A DNA stretch of 7,073 nucleotides from DASPWW01 sp035637595 (GCA_035637595.1 DASPWW010000103.1:1-7073); one strand, 5' to 3'. Counted from the first letter of the stretch, positions 1 to 6,809 are shown. The notes: generated by a model from the letters alone, not told the origin. Program-made: numbers and translations.

Positions 1-89
1 TCGAGCGGATCGCGATGCTCAAGCACGGGGTCCCCGACCTGCGCAAGTTCTTCGAGAACGACGTCCGCGTCCTGGGGCAGTTCCGTTGA
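1..89 (+). CDS. pheS: Phenylalanyl-tRNA synthetase alpha subunit, C-terminal end (partial)
   Basis: Only the last 28 codons are present; the reading frame starts at base 3 and ends at TGA 87-89. The peptide begins ERIAMLKHGVPDLRKFFEND and ends VRVLGQFR. This is the well-conserved tail of PheS, which closes the class II aminoacyl-tRNA synthetase catalytic fold (motif 3 arginine in 'ERIAML', followed by the 'G.PDLR.F.ENDVR.L.QF' signature). PheS provides the active site that adenylates phenylalanine and transfers it to tRNA-Phe, working as an alpha2-beta2 tetramer with PheT in the cytoplasm. The stop codon overlaps the TTG start of pheT (TTGA, 86-89), as expected for co-translated partner subunits. 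The rest of the gene and the operon promoter lie upstream of the window. Confidence 0.93.
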   Translation, partial: ERIAMLKHGVPDLRKFFENDVRVLGQFR

Positions 90-2569
90 AGGTTCCGTAT
101 TTCTGGCTGCGCGAGTACTGCGATCCGGACCTTCCGGTCGACGAGCTCGCCGAGCGGCTCGCGATGCGCAGCACCGAGGTCGAGCGGATCTCGCGCATCG
201 GCCCTCCGTCGGCGGACGGCTTCGTAGTCGGGCGGGTCGTCTCGGTCGAGGCCCATCCCGGCGCGGACCGGCTCACGGTCTGCGAGGTCGAGACCGGCGA
301 CGCGACGCGGACGATCGTCTGCGGCGCCCCCAACGTCGCCGCGGGGCAGACCGTGCCGGTCGCCCTGCCCGGGGCGACGATGCCGGGCGGGCAGGAGCTC
401 GGCCGGGCGAAGCTGCGCGGCGTCGTCTCGGACGGGATGATCCTCTCGGAGGCCGAGCTTCAGATCGGCGACGACGCGGCGGGCATCGTGGTCCTCGACG
501 ACGGTGCCGCGCCCGGGACCGCCCTGGCGGACGTCCTGCCGGTCGCCGAGCCCGTGCTCGAGCTCGAGGTCAACTCCAACCGGGTCGACTGCCTCGGCGT
601 CTATGGGATCGCGCGCGAGGTGCATGCGTTCAGCGGCGCGCCGCTGGCCGAGCCGCCGTGGAGCGAGGACGCCGAGGCGGCGGGCGAGGGCCGCGCGTCC
701 GACTATGCCTCGGTGACCGTCGAGGTTCCGGCGCTGTGCCCGCGCTTCACCGCGCGGGTGTTCACCGACGTCGCCATCGGCCCCTCGCCCCTGTGGCTCA
801 AGACGCGCCTGATCGCGGCGGGCCAGCGACCGATCAACAACGTCGTCGACATCACCAACTACGTGATGCTGCTGACGGCACAGCCGCTTCACGCCTTCGA
901 CCTCGACCGTGTGCGGGGAGGGGAGTTGATCGTGCGGACGGCGCGCGAGGGCGAGCGGATGACGACCCTCGACGGCGTCGAGCGCAGCTTCGACTCCGAC
1001 GCGGTGCTCGTCTGCGACGGCGAGGGGCCGTCGGGGATCGCGGGAATCATGGGAGGCCAGGTCTCGGAGGTCTCCGACGCAACGACGCGCGTACTGCTCG
1101 AGGTCGCGACCTGGAACGGGGTCAACATATTGCGCACCTCGCGCAAGCTGGGCCTGCGCTCCGACGCCTCCAACCGCTTCGAGAAGCAGCTTCATCCCGA
1201 GCTGGCGATGCGGGCCCAGCGAATCGCCTCGAGGCTCCTGGTCGAGATGTGCGGCGCGAGGTTGGTGCCCGAGACGCTCGACGCCGCCGCCGAGATCCCG
1301 GAGTCGCACCGGGTGCGCCTGCGGGGCGGCCGCGCCGAGGAGCTTCTTGGGATGCGTATCGAAGCCGGTGAGCGGGCCACCTACCTCGAGCGGCTTGGGT
1401 TCGACGTCGAGCGCGACGGCGAGGACCTCGTTGCCGAGGTGCCCGTTCATCGTCATTACGACGTAAGCCGCGAGGTCGATCTCGTCGAGGAGGTCGGCCG
1501 CATCCACGGCTACGACGAGCACCTGCCCGCGACGCTGCCCGGCGCGGCCGGCCAGGCCGGGCGGCTGACCCGCGAGCAGGTGCTGAGGCGCCGCGCCGAG
1601 GATGTGACGCGCGACCTCGGCTTCGACGCCGTGACGACGCTCAGCCTCACCGATCACGGGATGCCGAGCCGGCTGCGGCTCGCCGAGGGCGATCCGCGCC
1701 GCGCGCCGATCCGGGTCTCGAACCCGCTCTCGGTCGAGCACTCGGAGCTGCGCACGCTGCTGCTCGGCTCGCTGCTCGACGCGGCGCGCTACAACCTCGC
1801 GCACGGCGCCGAGCGCGTCGCACTGCACGAGTCCGGCCGGGCCTACCTCGCCGAGGGCGAGCCCGTCGCGAGCGGGCCGCTCGCGGGCGAGTTCGCCGGC
1901 GAGCGGCCGCCGCCCGCCTACGAGCCGCACCGCATCGGCGCGCTCGCGGTGGGGCCGCTGACGCCCCCGTCGTGGGTCGCCGCGGCGCCACCACACGAAG
2001 CCGAGCAGGTCGGGGAGGGTCGCTTCTTCGCCCTCAAGGGCGCGCTGGAGGTGCTCGCCGGGCAGCTCGGCGCCGCGCTGACGGTCGAGCCGGGCGCCGA
2101 GCCCTTCCTGCAGCCGGGGCGGGCGGGCGCGGTGCTCGTCGACGGCAACCCCGCGGGCTGGATCGGCGAGCTGCACCCACTCGTCTGCCGCGCCTGGGAC
2201 CTCGACGCCGCGGCGGCGTTCGAGGTCGACCTCGCCGTGCTCGTCGCGGCGTCGAGCTACGGCGTCGAGTCCTATGACGACGTGATCTCCTATCCCGCCG
2301 TCCACGAGGACGTCGCGGTGGTGGTCGCCGAGGACGTCAGCGCGGATCGGGTGCGCGCCGCAATCGTCGAGGGCGGCGGCGAGCTGCTGCGCTCGGCCGA
2401 GATCTTCGACGTCTACCGCGGCGAGCAGATCGGCGAGGGGCGCAAGAGCCTCGCGCTGCGGCTCGAATTCCGGGCCGCGGACCGGACGCTCACCGACGAG
2501 GAGGTCGCCGAGCGGCGTACGGCGATCACCGAGGCGCTCGGCGCGATCGGGGGGATGCTGCGTGAGTGA
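86..2569 (+). CDS. pheT: Phenylalanyl-tRNA synthetase beta subunit
   Basis: This 827-residue protein is full length for the long bacterial PheT type (about 800). It pairs with PheS to charge tRNA-Phe; the beta subunit binds tRNA and hydrolyses mischarged Tyr-tRNA-Phe. Domains in order: N-terminal helix (1-38, opening MKVPYFWLREY); OB-fold tRNA-binding domain (about 44-150, with CGAPNV at 79-84 and SDGMILSEAEL near 115-125); B3/B4 editing domain (about 212-390, NNVVDITNYV at 251-260, PLHAFD at 267-272, IAGIMGG at 318-324, DASNRFEK at 360-367); B5 domain (about 411-477), with Asp459, Asp465, Glu468 and Glu469 matching the usual Mg2+ ligands; inactive synthetase-like core (about 485-705, NPLSVEHSELR at 546-556); and FDX-ACB anticodon-binding domain (735-827). 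His269 and Glu339 sit where editing-pocket residues are expected. The start is TTG at 86, because the family opens with MK(V/I)..WL; a GGGG stretch at 74-77 may serve as ribosome binding site. It overlaps pheS by 4 and argC by 8 bases. Confidence 0.97.
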   Translation: MKVPYFWLREYCDPDLPVDELAERLAMRSTEVERISRIGPPSADGFVVGRVVSVEAHPGADRLTVCEVETGDATRTIVCGAPNVAAGQTVPVALPGATMPGGQELGRAKLRGVVSDGMILSEAELQIGDDAAGIVVLDDGAAPGTALADVLPVAEPVLELEVNSNRVDCLGVYGIAREVHAFSGAPLAEPPWSEDAEAAGEGRASDYASVTVEVPALCPRFTARVFTDVAIGPSPLWLKTRLIAAGQRPINNVVDITNYVMLLTAQPLHAFDLDRVRGGELIVRTAREGERMTTLDGVERSFDSDAVLVCDGEGPSGIAGIMGGQVSEVSDATTRVLLEVATWNGVNILRTSRKLGLRSDASNRFEKQLHPELAMRAQRIASRLLVEMCGARLVPETLDAAAEIPESHRVRLRGGRAEELLGMRIEAGERATYLERLGFDVERDGEDLVAEVPVHRHYDVSREVDLVEEVGRIHGYDEHLPATLPGAAGQAGRLTREQVLRRRAEDVTRDLGFDAVTTLSLTDHGMPSRLRLAEGDPRRAPIRVSNPLSVEHSELRTLLLGSLLDAARYNLAHGAERVALHESGRAYLAEGEPVASGPLAGEFAGERPPPAYEPHRIGALAVGPLTPPSWVAAAPPHEAEQVGEGRFFALKGALEVLAGQLGAALTVEPGAEPFLQPGRAGAVLVDGNPAGWIGELHPLVCRAWDLDAAAAFEVDLAVLVAASSYGVESYDDVISYPAVHEDVAVVVAEDVSADRVRAAIVEGGGELLRSAEIFDVYRGEQIGEGRKSLALRLEFRAADRTLTDEEVAERRTAITEALGAIGGMLRE
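2549..2555 (+). promoter_or_regulatory. Possible ribosome binding site for argC
   Basis: A purine stretch GGGGGGA ends six bases before the GTG at 2562. It lies inside the last codons of pheT (Ile-Gly-Gly-Met). It is a poor match to AGGAGG, so argC may rely largely on ribosomes terminating on pheT, whose stop lies 8 bases into argC. Confidence 0.4.
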
Positions 2570-3584
2570 GTCGCAGCCACTGTCCGGCGAGCCGGCGGCG
2601 AAGGTCGTGGTCGCCGGTGCCACCGGCTTTGCGGGGGCACTCGCGGCGCAGCTCGTCTGGGACCATCCGCGCCTCGAGCTGGCCGCGATCACCGCCCGCT
2701 CCGACGTCGGCACCCGCCTCGACCGGCTCTACCCGCGCTATCGAGTGCCACTGGAGCTGGCCGAGCTCGACCTCGACGCCGCGGCGGACTGCGATGCCGC
2801 GATCGTCGCCTATCCGCACGCCGCCTCGGCGCCGGTGGTGGCCCAAATGCGTGGCCTTGGGCTACGGGTGGTGGACCTGTCGGCTGACTTTCGACTCCGC
2901 GACCGCGAGCTCTACGAGCGCTGGTACGGGCCGCACGGGGAGCCGGAGCTTCTCGGCGACGCCGTGTACGGGCTCACCGAGCTCAACCGCGACCGGGTCA
3001 GCGGCGCGGAGCTGGTCGCCAACCCGGGCTGCTATCCGACCGCGGCGATGCTGGCCCTGGCGCCGCTCGCCGAGCAGGGCCTGATCGCCGACGTGGTGAT
3101 CGACGCGAAGCAGGGCATCTCGGGTGCGGGCCGGGGCGGGGGGGACGAGATGCACTTCGTCACCCTGGCCGAGAACGCGTTCGCCTACAAGGTCGAGGCG
3201 CACCGTCACACGCCCGAGATCGAGCAATCCCTTCGCGACCTCGGCTTCTCGCAGCCGGTCACCTTCGTCCCCCATCTGCTGCCGCTCGACCAGGGCGAGC
3301 TGGTCAACTGCTATGTGACCCCGACCAGGAAGCTGGAGACCGCCGAGCTTCGCTCGCTCTACGGGGAGCGCTACGCCGGCGAGCCGTTCGTGCAGTCGAC
3401 CGACGCACCACCCGGGGTGAGGGACGTGCGCGACAGCAACGAGTGCCACGTCCACGTCGCCGCGAGCGGGCCGAAGGTGGTGGCGATCGCCGCGATCGAC
3501 AACCTCTGGAAGGGAGCCTCGGGCCAGGCGGTCCAGAACCTCAACCTGATGCTCGGCCTGCCGGAGACGGAGGGACTGACGTGA
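2562..3584 (+). CDS. argC: N-acetyl-gamma-glutamyl-phosphate reductase
   Basis: This 340-residue protein is the usual length of the ~340-residue ArgC class. It reduces N-acetylglutamyl 5-phosphate to N-acetylglutamate 5-semialdehyde with NADPH, in the cytoplasm, at the third step of arginine synthesis. Visible signatures: an N-terminal Rossmann dinucleotide-binding loop GATGFAG (19-25); the strand-end motif VVDLSADFRLRD (103-114); the active-site motif NPGCYPT (154-160) with nucleophile Cys157, which forms the thioester; a glycine-rich loop KQGISGAGRGGG (183-194); HRHTPEI (214-220), with His216 as the likely catalytic base; and a C-terminal DNLWKGASGQAVQNLN (313-328), typical of the dimerisation/C-terminal domain. 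The GTG at 2562 overlaps the pheT stop by 8 bases and leaves a 13-residue leader before the first beta strand. No other in-frame start lies between it and the Rossmann motif except GTGs too close to the fold. It overlaps argJ by 4 bases. Confidence 0.97.
   Translation: MSESQPLSGEPAAKVVVAGATGFAGALAAQLVWDHPRLELAAITARSDVGTRLDRLYPRYRVPLELAELDLDAAADCDAAIVAYPHAASAPVVAQMRGLGLRVVDLSADFRLRDRELYERWYGPHGEPELLGDAVYGLTELNRDRVSGAELVANPGCYPTAAMLALAPLAEQGLIADVVIDAKQGISGAGRGGGDEMHFVTLAENAFAYKVEAHRHTPEIEQSLRDLGFSQPVTFVPHLLPLDQGELVNCYVTPTRKLETAELRSLYGERYAGEPFVQSTDAPPGVRDVRDSNECHVHVAASGPKVVAIAAIDNLWKGASGQAVQNLNLMLGLPETEGLT
3122..3144 (+). other. Potential G-quadruplex and seven-G run inside argC
   Basis: Four guanine runs (3122-3124, 3128-3130, 3133-3136, 3138-3144) are separated by loops of 3, 2 and 1 bases, which fits the G3+N1-7 quadruplex pattern on the coding strand and hence in the mRNA. 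The final run is seven Gs and falls on consecutive glycine codons after Arg191. The reading frame is intact across it. The encoded SGAGR segment is conserved in ArgC, so protein constraint plus GC-rich codon choice can explain the pattern. Confidence 0.4.
3569..3574 (+). promoter_or_regulatory. Ribosome binding site of argJ
   Basis: GGAGGG ends six bases before the GTG at 3581. It is the best Shine-Dalgarno match at any of the operon junctions. It helps fix the argJ start at this GTG rather than at an in-frame start 138 bases upstream (3443), which would add 46 unconserved residues read from within argC. Confidence 0.75.
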
Positions 3585-4747
3585 GCGCGACGGCGTCTAC
3601 CTTCTTTCGCTCGAGGTGGGTGGATCCGCCGAGCGGCGTGGAGGAGCTCGATCCCGCCCGGCTCGCTCCCGGCTTCCGCGCCGCGGGGGTCGCCTGCGGG
3701 CTCAAGGGCGGCGGCGGAACGGACGTGGGGCTGGTGACGTGCGACGCCGATCGGGCCGCCTCGGCGCTGCTTCTGACCCGCAACGCCGCCGCCGCGGCGC
3801 CGGTGCGGGTCTGCCGCCAGGAGTGCGACGCAGCCGCGATCCGCGCCGCGGTTGTCAACTCCGGCAACGCCAACGCCGCGACGGGGGAGCAGGGCTACCG
3901 CGACGCGATCGCGATGCGCGACGCTGCCGCTGAGGCACTCGGCCACGAGCCGCGGGCCGTCGCGGTCGCCGAGACCGGGACGATCGGCGTGCCGCTTCCG
4001 GTCGACGATGTGGTCGCGGGGATCGCGGACGCCGCCGCGGCGCTCTCCGACGCCGGTGGCGCCGACTTCGCGCGCTCGATCATGACCACAGATCGCGGGC
4101 CGAAGCTATGCAGCGTGCAGCTCGACGGCGTGACCGTCTCCGCCCAGGCGAAGGGCGCGGGGATGACCGAGCCGGGCTTCGCCACGATGCTGTGCTTCGT
4201 GCAGACCGATGCCGTGATCCCCGACCCCGAGGCCGCGCTGCGCGCCGCGGTTGCGCCGTCGTTCGAGCGCATCACGGTCGACGGTCAGATGTCCACCAAC
4301 GACACCGTCGTGCTCCAGGCGACGGGCGAGTCGGGGCGCGAGCTGAGCGCCGAGCTGCTCGACGCGGTGCTGCTACAGCTCGCGCTCGAGATCGTCGCCG
4401 ACGGGGAGGGCGCGTCACGGGTCGGCAGGGTCGAGGTCCGCGAGGCCGCCGATCCCGGAGAGGCCGAGCGCGTGGCGCGTGCGGTCGCCAACTCGCCGCT
4501 CGTCCAGACCGCGCTCCACGGCCGCGACCCGAACTGGGGCCGCGTCGCCCAGGCCGCCGGGATGGCGCTCGCCGGCGAGGAGCTCGACGAGCTGGGGGCG
4601 GATCACATCGACGCCGCGGGCCTCGGCACCGACGAGCCCGAGGCCGAGCTGTCGGTGCGGCTCGGTCGGGGCACCGCTGACGCCCACGTCTACTTCTCCG
4701 ACCTCACGTGCGACTACGTGCGGCTCAACGCGGAGTACACGACTTGA
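3581..4747 (+). CDS. argJ: Glutamate N-acetyltransferase / ornithine acetyltransferase
   Basis: With the GTG at 3581 the protein has 388 residues, close to the family's ~390-410. ArgJ transfers acetyl from N-acetylornithine to glutamate, releasing ornithine and renewing N-acetylglutamate. The precursor cuts itself between Ala201 and Thr202 in GFATMLCFVQTDA (199-211); Thr202 becomes the N-terminal nucleophile of the beta chain. Other marks: GFRAAGVACGLK (31-42), VVNSGNANAATG (91-102), ETGTIG (131-136) whose Thr132-Gly133 form the expected oxyanion hole, KGAGM (191-195), MSTNDT (237-242), DGEGASR (274-280), GRDPNWGR (314-321), and a C-terminal YFSDLT...NAEYTT. Small departures are NANAATG where NANACTG is common and ETGTIG where STGVIG is common. 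Whether it also uses acetyl-CoA (bifunctional) cannot be read from sequence; no argA or argE is in view. It has 4-base overlaps with argC (GTGA) and argB (TTGA). Confidence 0.97.
   Translation: MSATASTFFRSRWVDPPSGVEELDPARLAPGFRAAGVACGLKGGGGTDVGLVTCDADRAASALLLTRNAAAAAPVRVCRQECDAAAIRAAVVNSGNANAATGEQGYRDAIAMRDAAAEALGHEPRAVAVAETGTIGVPLPVDDVVAGIADAAAALSDAGGADFARSIMTTDRGPKLCSVQLDGVTVSAQAKGAGMTEPGFATMLCFVQTDAVIPDPEAALRAAVAPSFERITVDGQMSTNDTVVLQATGESGRELSAELLDAVLLQLALEIVADGEGASRVGRVEVREAADPGEAERVARAVANSPLVQTALHGRDPNWGRVAQAAGMALAGEELDELGADHIDAAGLGTDEPEAELSVRLGRGTADAHVYFSDLTCDYVRLNAEYTT
4732..4735 (+). promoter_or_regulatory. Ribosome binding site of argB
   Basis: GGAG stands eight bases before the TTG at 4744, a standard spacing. 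This favours the TTG, which forms the TTGA overlap with the argJ stop, over the in-frame GTG at 4708, which would precede the GGAG and add 12 residues. Confidence 0.6.
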
Positions 4748-5592
4748 CCGAGCCACGCGCAAACGTCGAGACGCTGCTCGAGGCGCTGCCCTACATCCGG
4801 GAGTTCCACGGGCGCACGGTCGTGATCAAGTACGGCGGCGCGGCGATGGGCGACGAGGCGCTGCGCGAGGCGTTCGCTACCGACGTCGTGCTGCTCAAGT
4901 ACGTCGGGCTCAACCCGATCGTCGTCCACGGCGGCGGTCCCGACATCACCGACTACATGCAGCGGCTCGGGATGGAGGTGCGCTTCGTCGAGGGGCTGCG
5001 CGTGACCGACGAGCAGACCCGCGAGATCGCGAAGATGGTCCTGCTCGGCAAAGTCAACTCGGACATAGTGCTGCGGCTCAACCGCCACGGCCAGCCGGCG
5101 GTCGGGCTGAGCGGCGAGGATGGCACGCTGCTCGAGGTCACGCCGGTGGCGAACGTCGAGGAGGTGGGATTCGTCGGTGAGATCGAGCGCGTCGACGTCG
5201 ACGTCATCAATCACATCGCCGCCGACTTCATCCCGGTGATCGCCTCGATCGGGGTCGACCGCGAAGGCAAGTCCTACAACGTCAACGCCGACGAGGCGGC
5301 GGGCAAGGTCGCCGCCCGTCTGGCCGCCCACAAGCTGATCTTCCTGACCGACGTCGAGGGCTGGCTCGCCGATCCCGACGACCCGGCGTCGCGGATCTCG
5401 CGCGCCTCGGTGGCCGAGGTCGAGCAGCGCCTCGCGGAGGTCGGCGGCGGGATGCTGCCGAAGCTGCGTGGCTGCGTCGAGGGGATCCGCGGCGGGGTCC
5501 AGTACGCCCACATCATCGACGGTCGCCGGCCGCACTCATTGCTGCTCGAGCTGTTCACGGACGAGGGCATCGGGACGATGGTGACGGGGTGA
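4744..5592 (+). CDS. argB: Acetylglutamate kinase, probably arginine-inhibited type
   Basis: This protein has 282 residues from the TTG at 4744. It phosphorylates N-acetylglutamate with ATP in the cytoplasm, at step two of the pathway. It has the amino-acid-kinase fold: VVIKYGGAAM (26-35) with catalytic Lys29; glycine loop HGGGPDI (62-68) for phosphate binding; EGLRVTD (83-89) in the acetylglutamate site; NVNADEAAG (179-187); LTDVEGWL (201-208); and GGGMLPKL (234-241) with second catalytic Lys240. An extra N-terminal helix (about 5-22, ANVETLLEALPYIREF) precedes the first strand, and the C-terminus has HIIDGR..HSLLLELFT..GIGTMV (256-280). In well-studied hexameric kinases of Thermotoga and Pseudomonas these two elements form the hexamer contact and the arginine site; the shorter E. 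coli enzyme lacks the helix. I infer feedback inhibition by arginine, fitting a pathway that recycles acetyl through the adjacent ArgJ. It overlaps argJ and argD by 4 bases each. Confidence 0.96.
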   Translation: MTEPRANVETLLEALPYIREFHGRTVVIKYGGAAMGDEALREAFATDVVLLKYVGLNPIVVHGGGPDITDYMQRLGMEVRFVEGLRVTDEQTREIAKMVLLGKVNSDIVLRLNRHGQPAVGLSGEDGTLLEVTPVANVEEVGFVGEIERVDVDVINHIAADFIPVIASIGVDREGKSYNVNADEAAGKVAARLAAHKLIFLTDVEGWLADPDDPASRISRASVAEVEQRLAEVGGGMLPKLRGCVEGIRGGVQYAHIIDGRRPHSLLLELFTDEGIGTMVTG

Positions 5593-6770
5593 GCGTGGGT
5601 GAGCTCCAGGAGCTGGATGCTCGCTGGGTGATGCCGACCTACAGGCGCGCGGCGGTCGAGTTCGTGCGCGGCGAGGGCGCGCGCCTGTGGGACGTCGACG
5701 GAAAGCGCTACCTCGACTTCTTCGCCGGGCTTTCGGTCCACAACGCCGGCCACTGCCATCCCAGGATCGTCGCCGCGATCGGCGACCAGGCGGGGCGCCT
5801 GATGGGCGCATCGAACCTCTACTACACCGAGCCTGGGCTGCGGCTCGCGCGGCGGATCGCCGAGTCGAGCGTCGGCGGGCGGGTCTTCCTCACGAACTCC
5901 GGCGCCGAGGCGACCGAGTGCGCGATCAAGCTCGTCCGCAAGCACGCCCACGGCCGCGCCATCGAGCGCCCCGAGATCGTCGTCCTCGACGGCGCCTTTC
6001 ACGGCCGCACCCTGGCGGCTCTCGCGGCGACCCCGAGGCTCGCCCGCGAAGACCTGTTCGGCCCGCTGCCCGAGGGCTTCGTCGCGGTCCAGCGCGACGA
6101 CGCCGACGCGCTGCGCGCCGCGGTGGGGGCGAAGACCGCGGCCGTGATGGTCGAGCCGATCCAGGGCGAGGCCGGTGTCTGGCCGATCTCGAGTGAGGTC
6201 CTTGCGGCGGCGCGCGAGGCGTGCGACCGAGCCGGCGCGCTGCTCGTGCTCGACGAGATCCAGACCGGGATGGGCAGGACGGGCTCGCTGTGGGCCTACG
6301 AGCAGCTTCCCGTGCGCCCCGACGTCATGACCGCGGCCAAGGCGCTCGGGGGCGGGCTGCCGGTCGGCGCCTGCGTGACGGCGCCGCAGCTCGGCGGCGT
6401 GCTCGGTCCCGGCGACCACGGCTCGACGTTCGCGGGCGGCCTCGTCCCCGCGGCCGCTGCGCTGGCCGCGTTCGACGTGATCGACGACCCCGCCCTGCTG
6501 CGCGGTGTGCGCGAGCTGGGGGGAAGGTTCTGCGACGGGCTCGCCGCGCTCGGCGGTGTCGAGGGGGTGCGGGGGCGCGGGCTGATGATCGGCGCCGGAC
6601 TCGCCGATGGGCTCGACGCCGGGGAGGTCGCCGCCGCGGCGCTCGATGCCGGGCTCGTCATCAACGTCCCGGCGCCGGGCACGCTGCGCTTCCTGCCGCC
6701 GCTCGTGATCGGCGAGGCGGAGGTCGACGAGGCACTCGAGATCCTGGGCGGGGTTCTGCGCGCCGCCTAG
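5589..6770 (+). CDS. argD: Acetylornithine aminotransferase
   Basis: This 393-residue protein is a normal-length class III PLP aminotransferase. It converts N-acetylglutamate semialdehyde plus glutamate to N-acetylornithine and 2-oxoglutarate. Motifs: the ArgD-type opening VMPTYRR (14-20) and GARLWDVDGKRYLDFFAG (30-47); HNAGHCHP (51-58); SNLYYTEP (75-82); the PLP-phosphate loop NSGAEATE (103-110); AFHGRTLAALAATPR (136-150), where Phe137 should stack on the cofactor; EPIQGEAGV (189-197); LDEIQTGMGRTG (221-232) with Asp222 pairing to the pyridine nitrogen; the Schiff-base Lys251 in AAKALGGGLPVGA; ST at 279-280; and LRFLPPL (366-372) with Arg367 for the substrate carboxylate. FAGGLVP (281-287) replaces the commoner FGGNP. 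The start could be GTG 5589 (GTGA overlap with the argB stop; GGTGA at 5580-5584 as a weak binding site) or GTG 5595; both precede all conserved sequence. Sequence alone cannot exclude activity on other omega-amino substrates, but the operon makes ArgD the clear choice. Confidence 0.96.
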   Translation: MSVGELQELDARWVMPTYRRAAVEFVRGEGARLWDVDGKRYLDFFAGLSVHNAGHCHPRIVAAIGDQAGRLMGASNLYYTEPGLRLARRIAESSVGGRVFLTNSGAEATECAIKLVRKHAHGRAIERPEIVVLDGAFHGRTLAALAATPRLAREDLFGPLPEGFVAVQRDDADALRAAVGAKTAAVMVEPIQGEAGVWPISSEVLAAAREACDRAGALLVLDEIQTGMGRTGSLWAYEQLPVRPDVMTAAKALGGGLPVGACVTAPQLGGVLGPGDHGSTFAGGLVPAAAALAAFDVIDDPALLRGVRELGGRFCDGLAALGGVEGVRGRGLMIGAGLADGLDAGEVAAAALDAGLVINVPAPGTLRFLPPLVIGEAEVDEALEILGGVLRAA

Positions 6771-6795
6771 ATGGGGGCGCCTCCGCGGCCGCCGC

Positions 6796-6801
6796 TAGAC
6801 T
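6796..6801 (+). promoter_or_regulatory. Candidate -10 element of a leaderless promoter
   Basis: TAGACT fits the actinobacterial TAnnnT -10 pattern. Eight bases separate it from the GTG at 6810, so transcription starting 7-9 bases downstream would begin at or just before that codon, giving an mRNA with no leader. It sits in the only gap between genes in the window (6771-6809). No convincing -35 box is visible about 17 bases upstream, where the sequence is G-rich, but -35 boxes are weakly conserved in actinobacteria. The rest of the gap is GC-rich, contains the overlapping palindromes CCGCGG and GCGGCCGC, and lacks a T tract, so it is not a convincing terminator. Confidence 0.5.
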
Positions 6802-6809
6802 CGCCCGCC

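Larger units (their letters stand above)
1..6770 (+). other. pheST-argCJBD operon (partial at 5' end)
   Basis: All six genes run in one direction and every neighbouring pair shares bases: TTGA at 86-89, GTGAGTGA at 2562-2569, GTGA at 3581-3584, TTGA at 4744-4747 and GTGA at 5589-5592. No room exists for an internal promoter outside coding sequence, and I see no terminator inside. A single transcript with coupled translation is the simplest reading. The promoter and any ArgR-controlled operator would be upstream of pheS. No clear stem with a T tract follows argD, so where transcription ends is unknown. Confidence 0.85.

Noticed and set aside
658..1371. A 237-codon plus-strand open frame inside pheT in another frame
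   Set aside because: It is Arg/Ala/Gly-rich low-complexity translation of GC-rich sequence within the conserved editing domain of pheT; nothing supports it as a gene.
3443..3580. Extended start for argJ 138 bases upstream
   Set aside because: The extra 46 residues are Arg/Gly/Pro-rich out-of-frame translation of argC. The GTG at 3581 has a strong GGAGGG and gives the normal family length.
4708..4743. Extended GTG start for argB
   Set aside because: It would add 12 unconserved residues from within argJ, and the GGAG at 4732-4735 is placed for the TTG at 4744.
4714..5535. A 273-codon minus-strand open frame opposite argB
   Set aside because: It mirrors argB codons (runs of Val-Asp, His-Asp and similar), has no family motif and crosses the argJ/argB junction without its own signals.
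5274..6419. A 381-codon open frame on the minus strand opposite argB and argD
   Set aside because: It lies wholly opposite two strongly conserved genes. Its His/Arg/Asp-rich composition with no recognisable motif is what GC-rich codon bias produces on the antisense strand.
6771..6809. ATG at 6771 as the start of the membrane protein, or an intrinsic terminator in this gap
   Set aside because: The 13 extra residues overlap the candidate -10 element and would require another promoter. For a terminator, the GC-rich palindromes (CCGCGG, GCGGCCGC) are not followed by a T tract. Neither is excluded by experiment.
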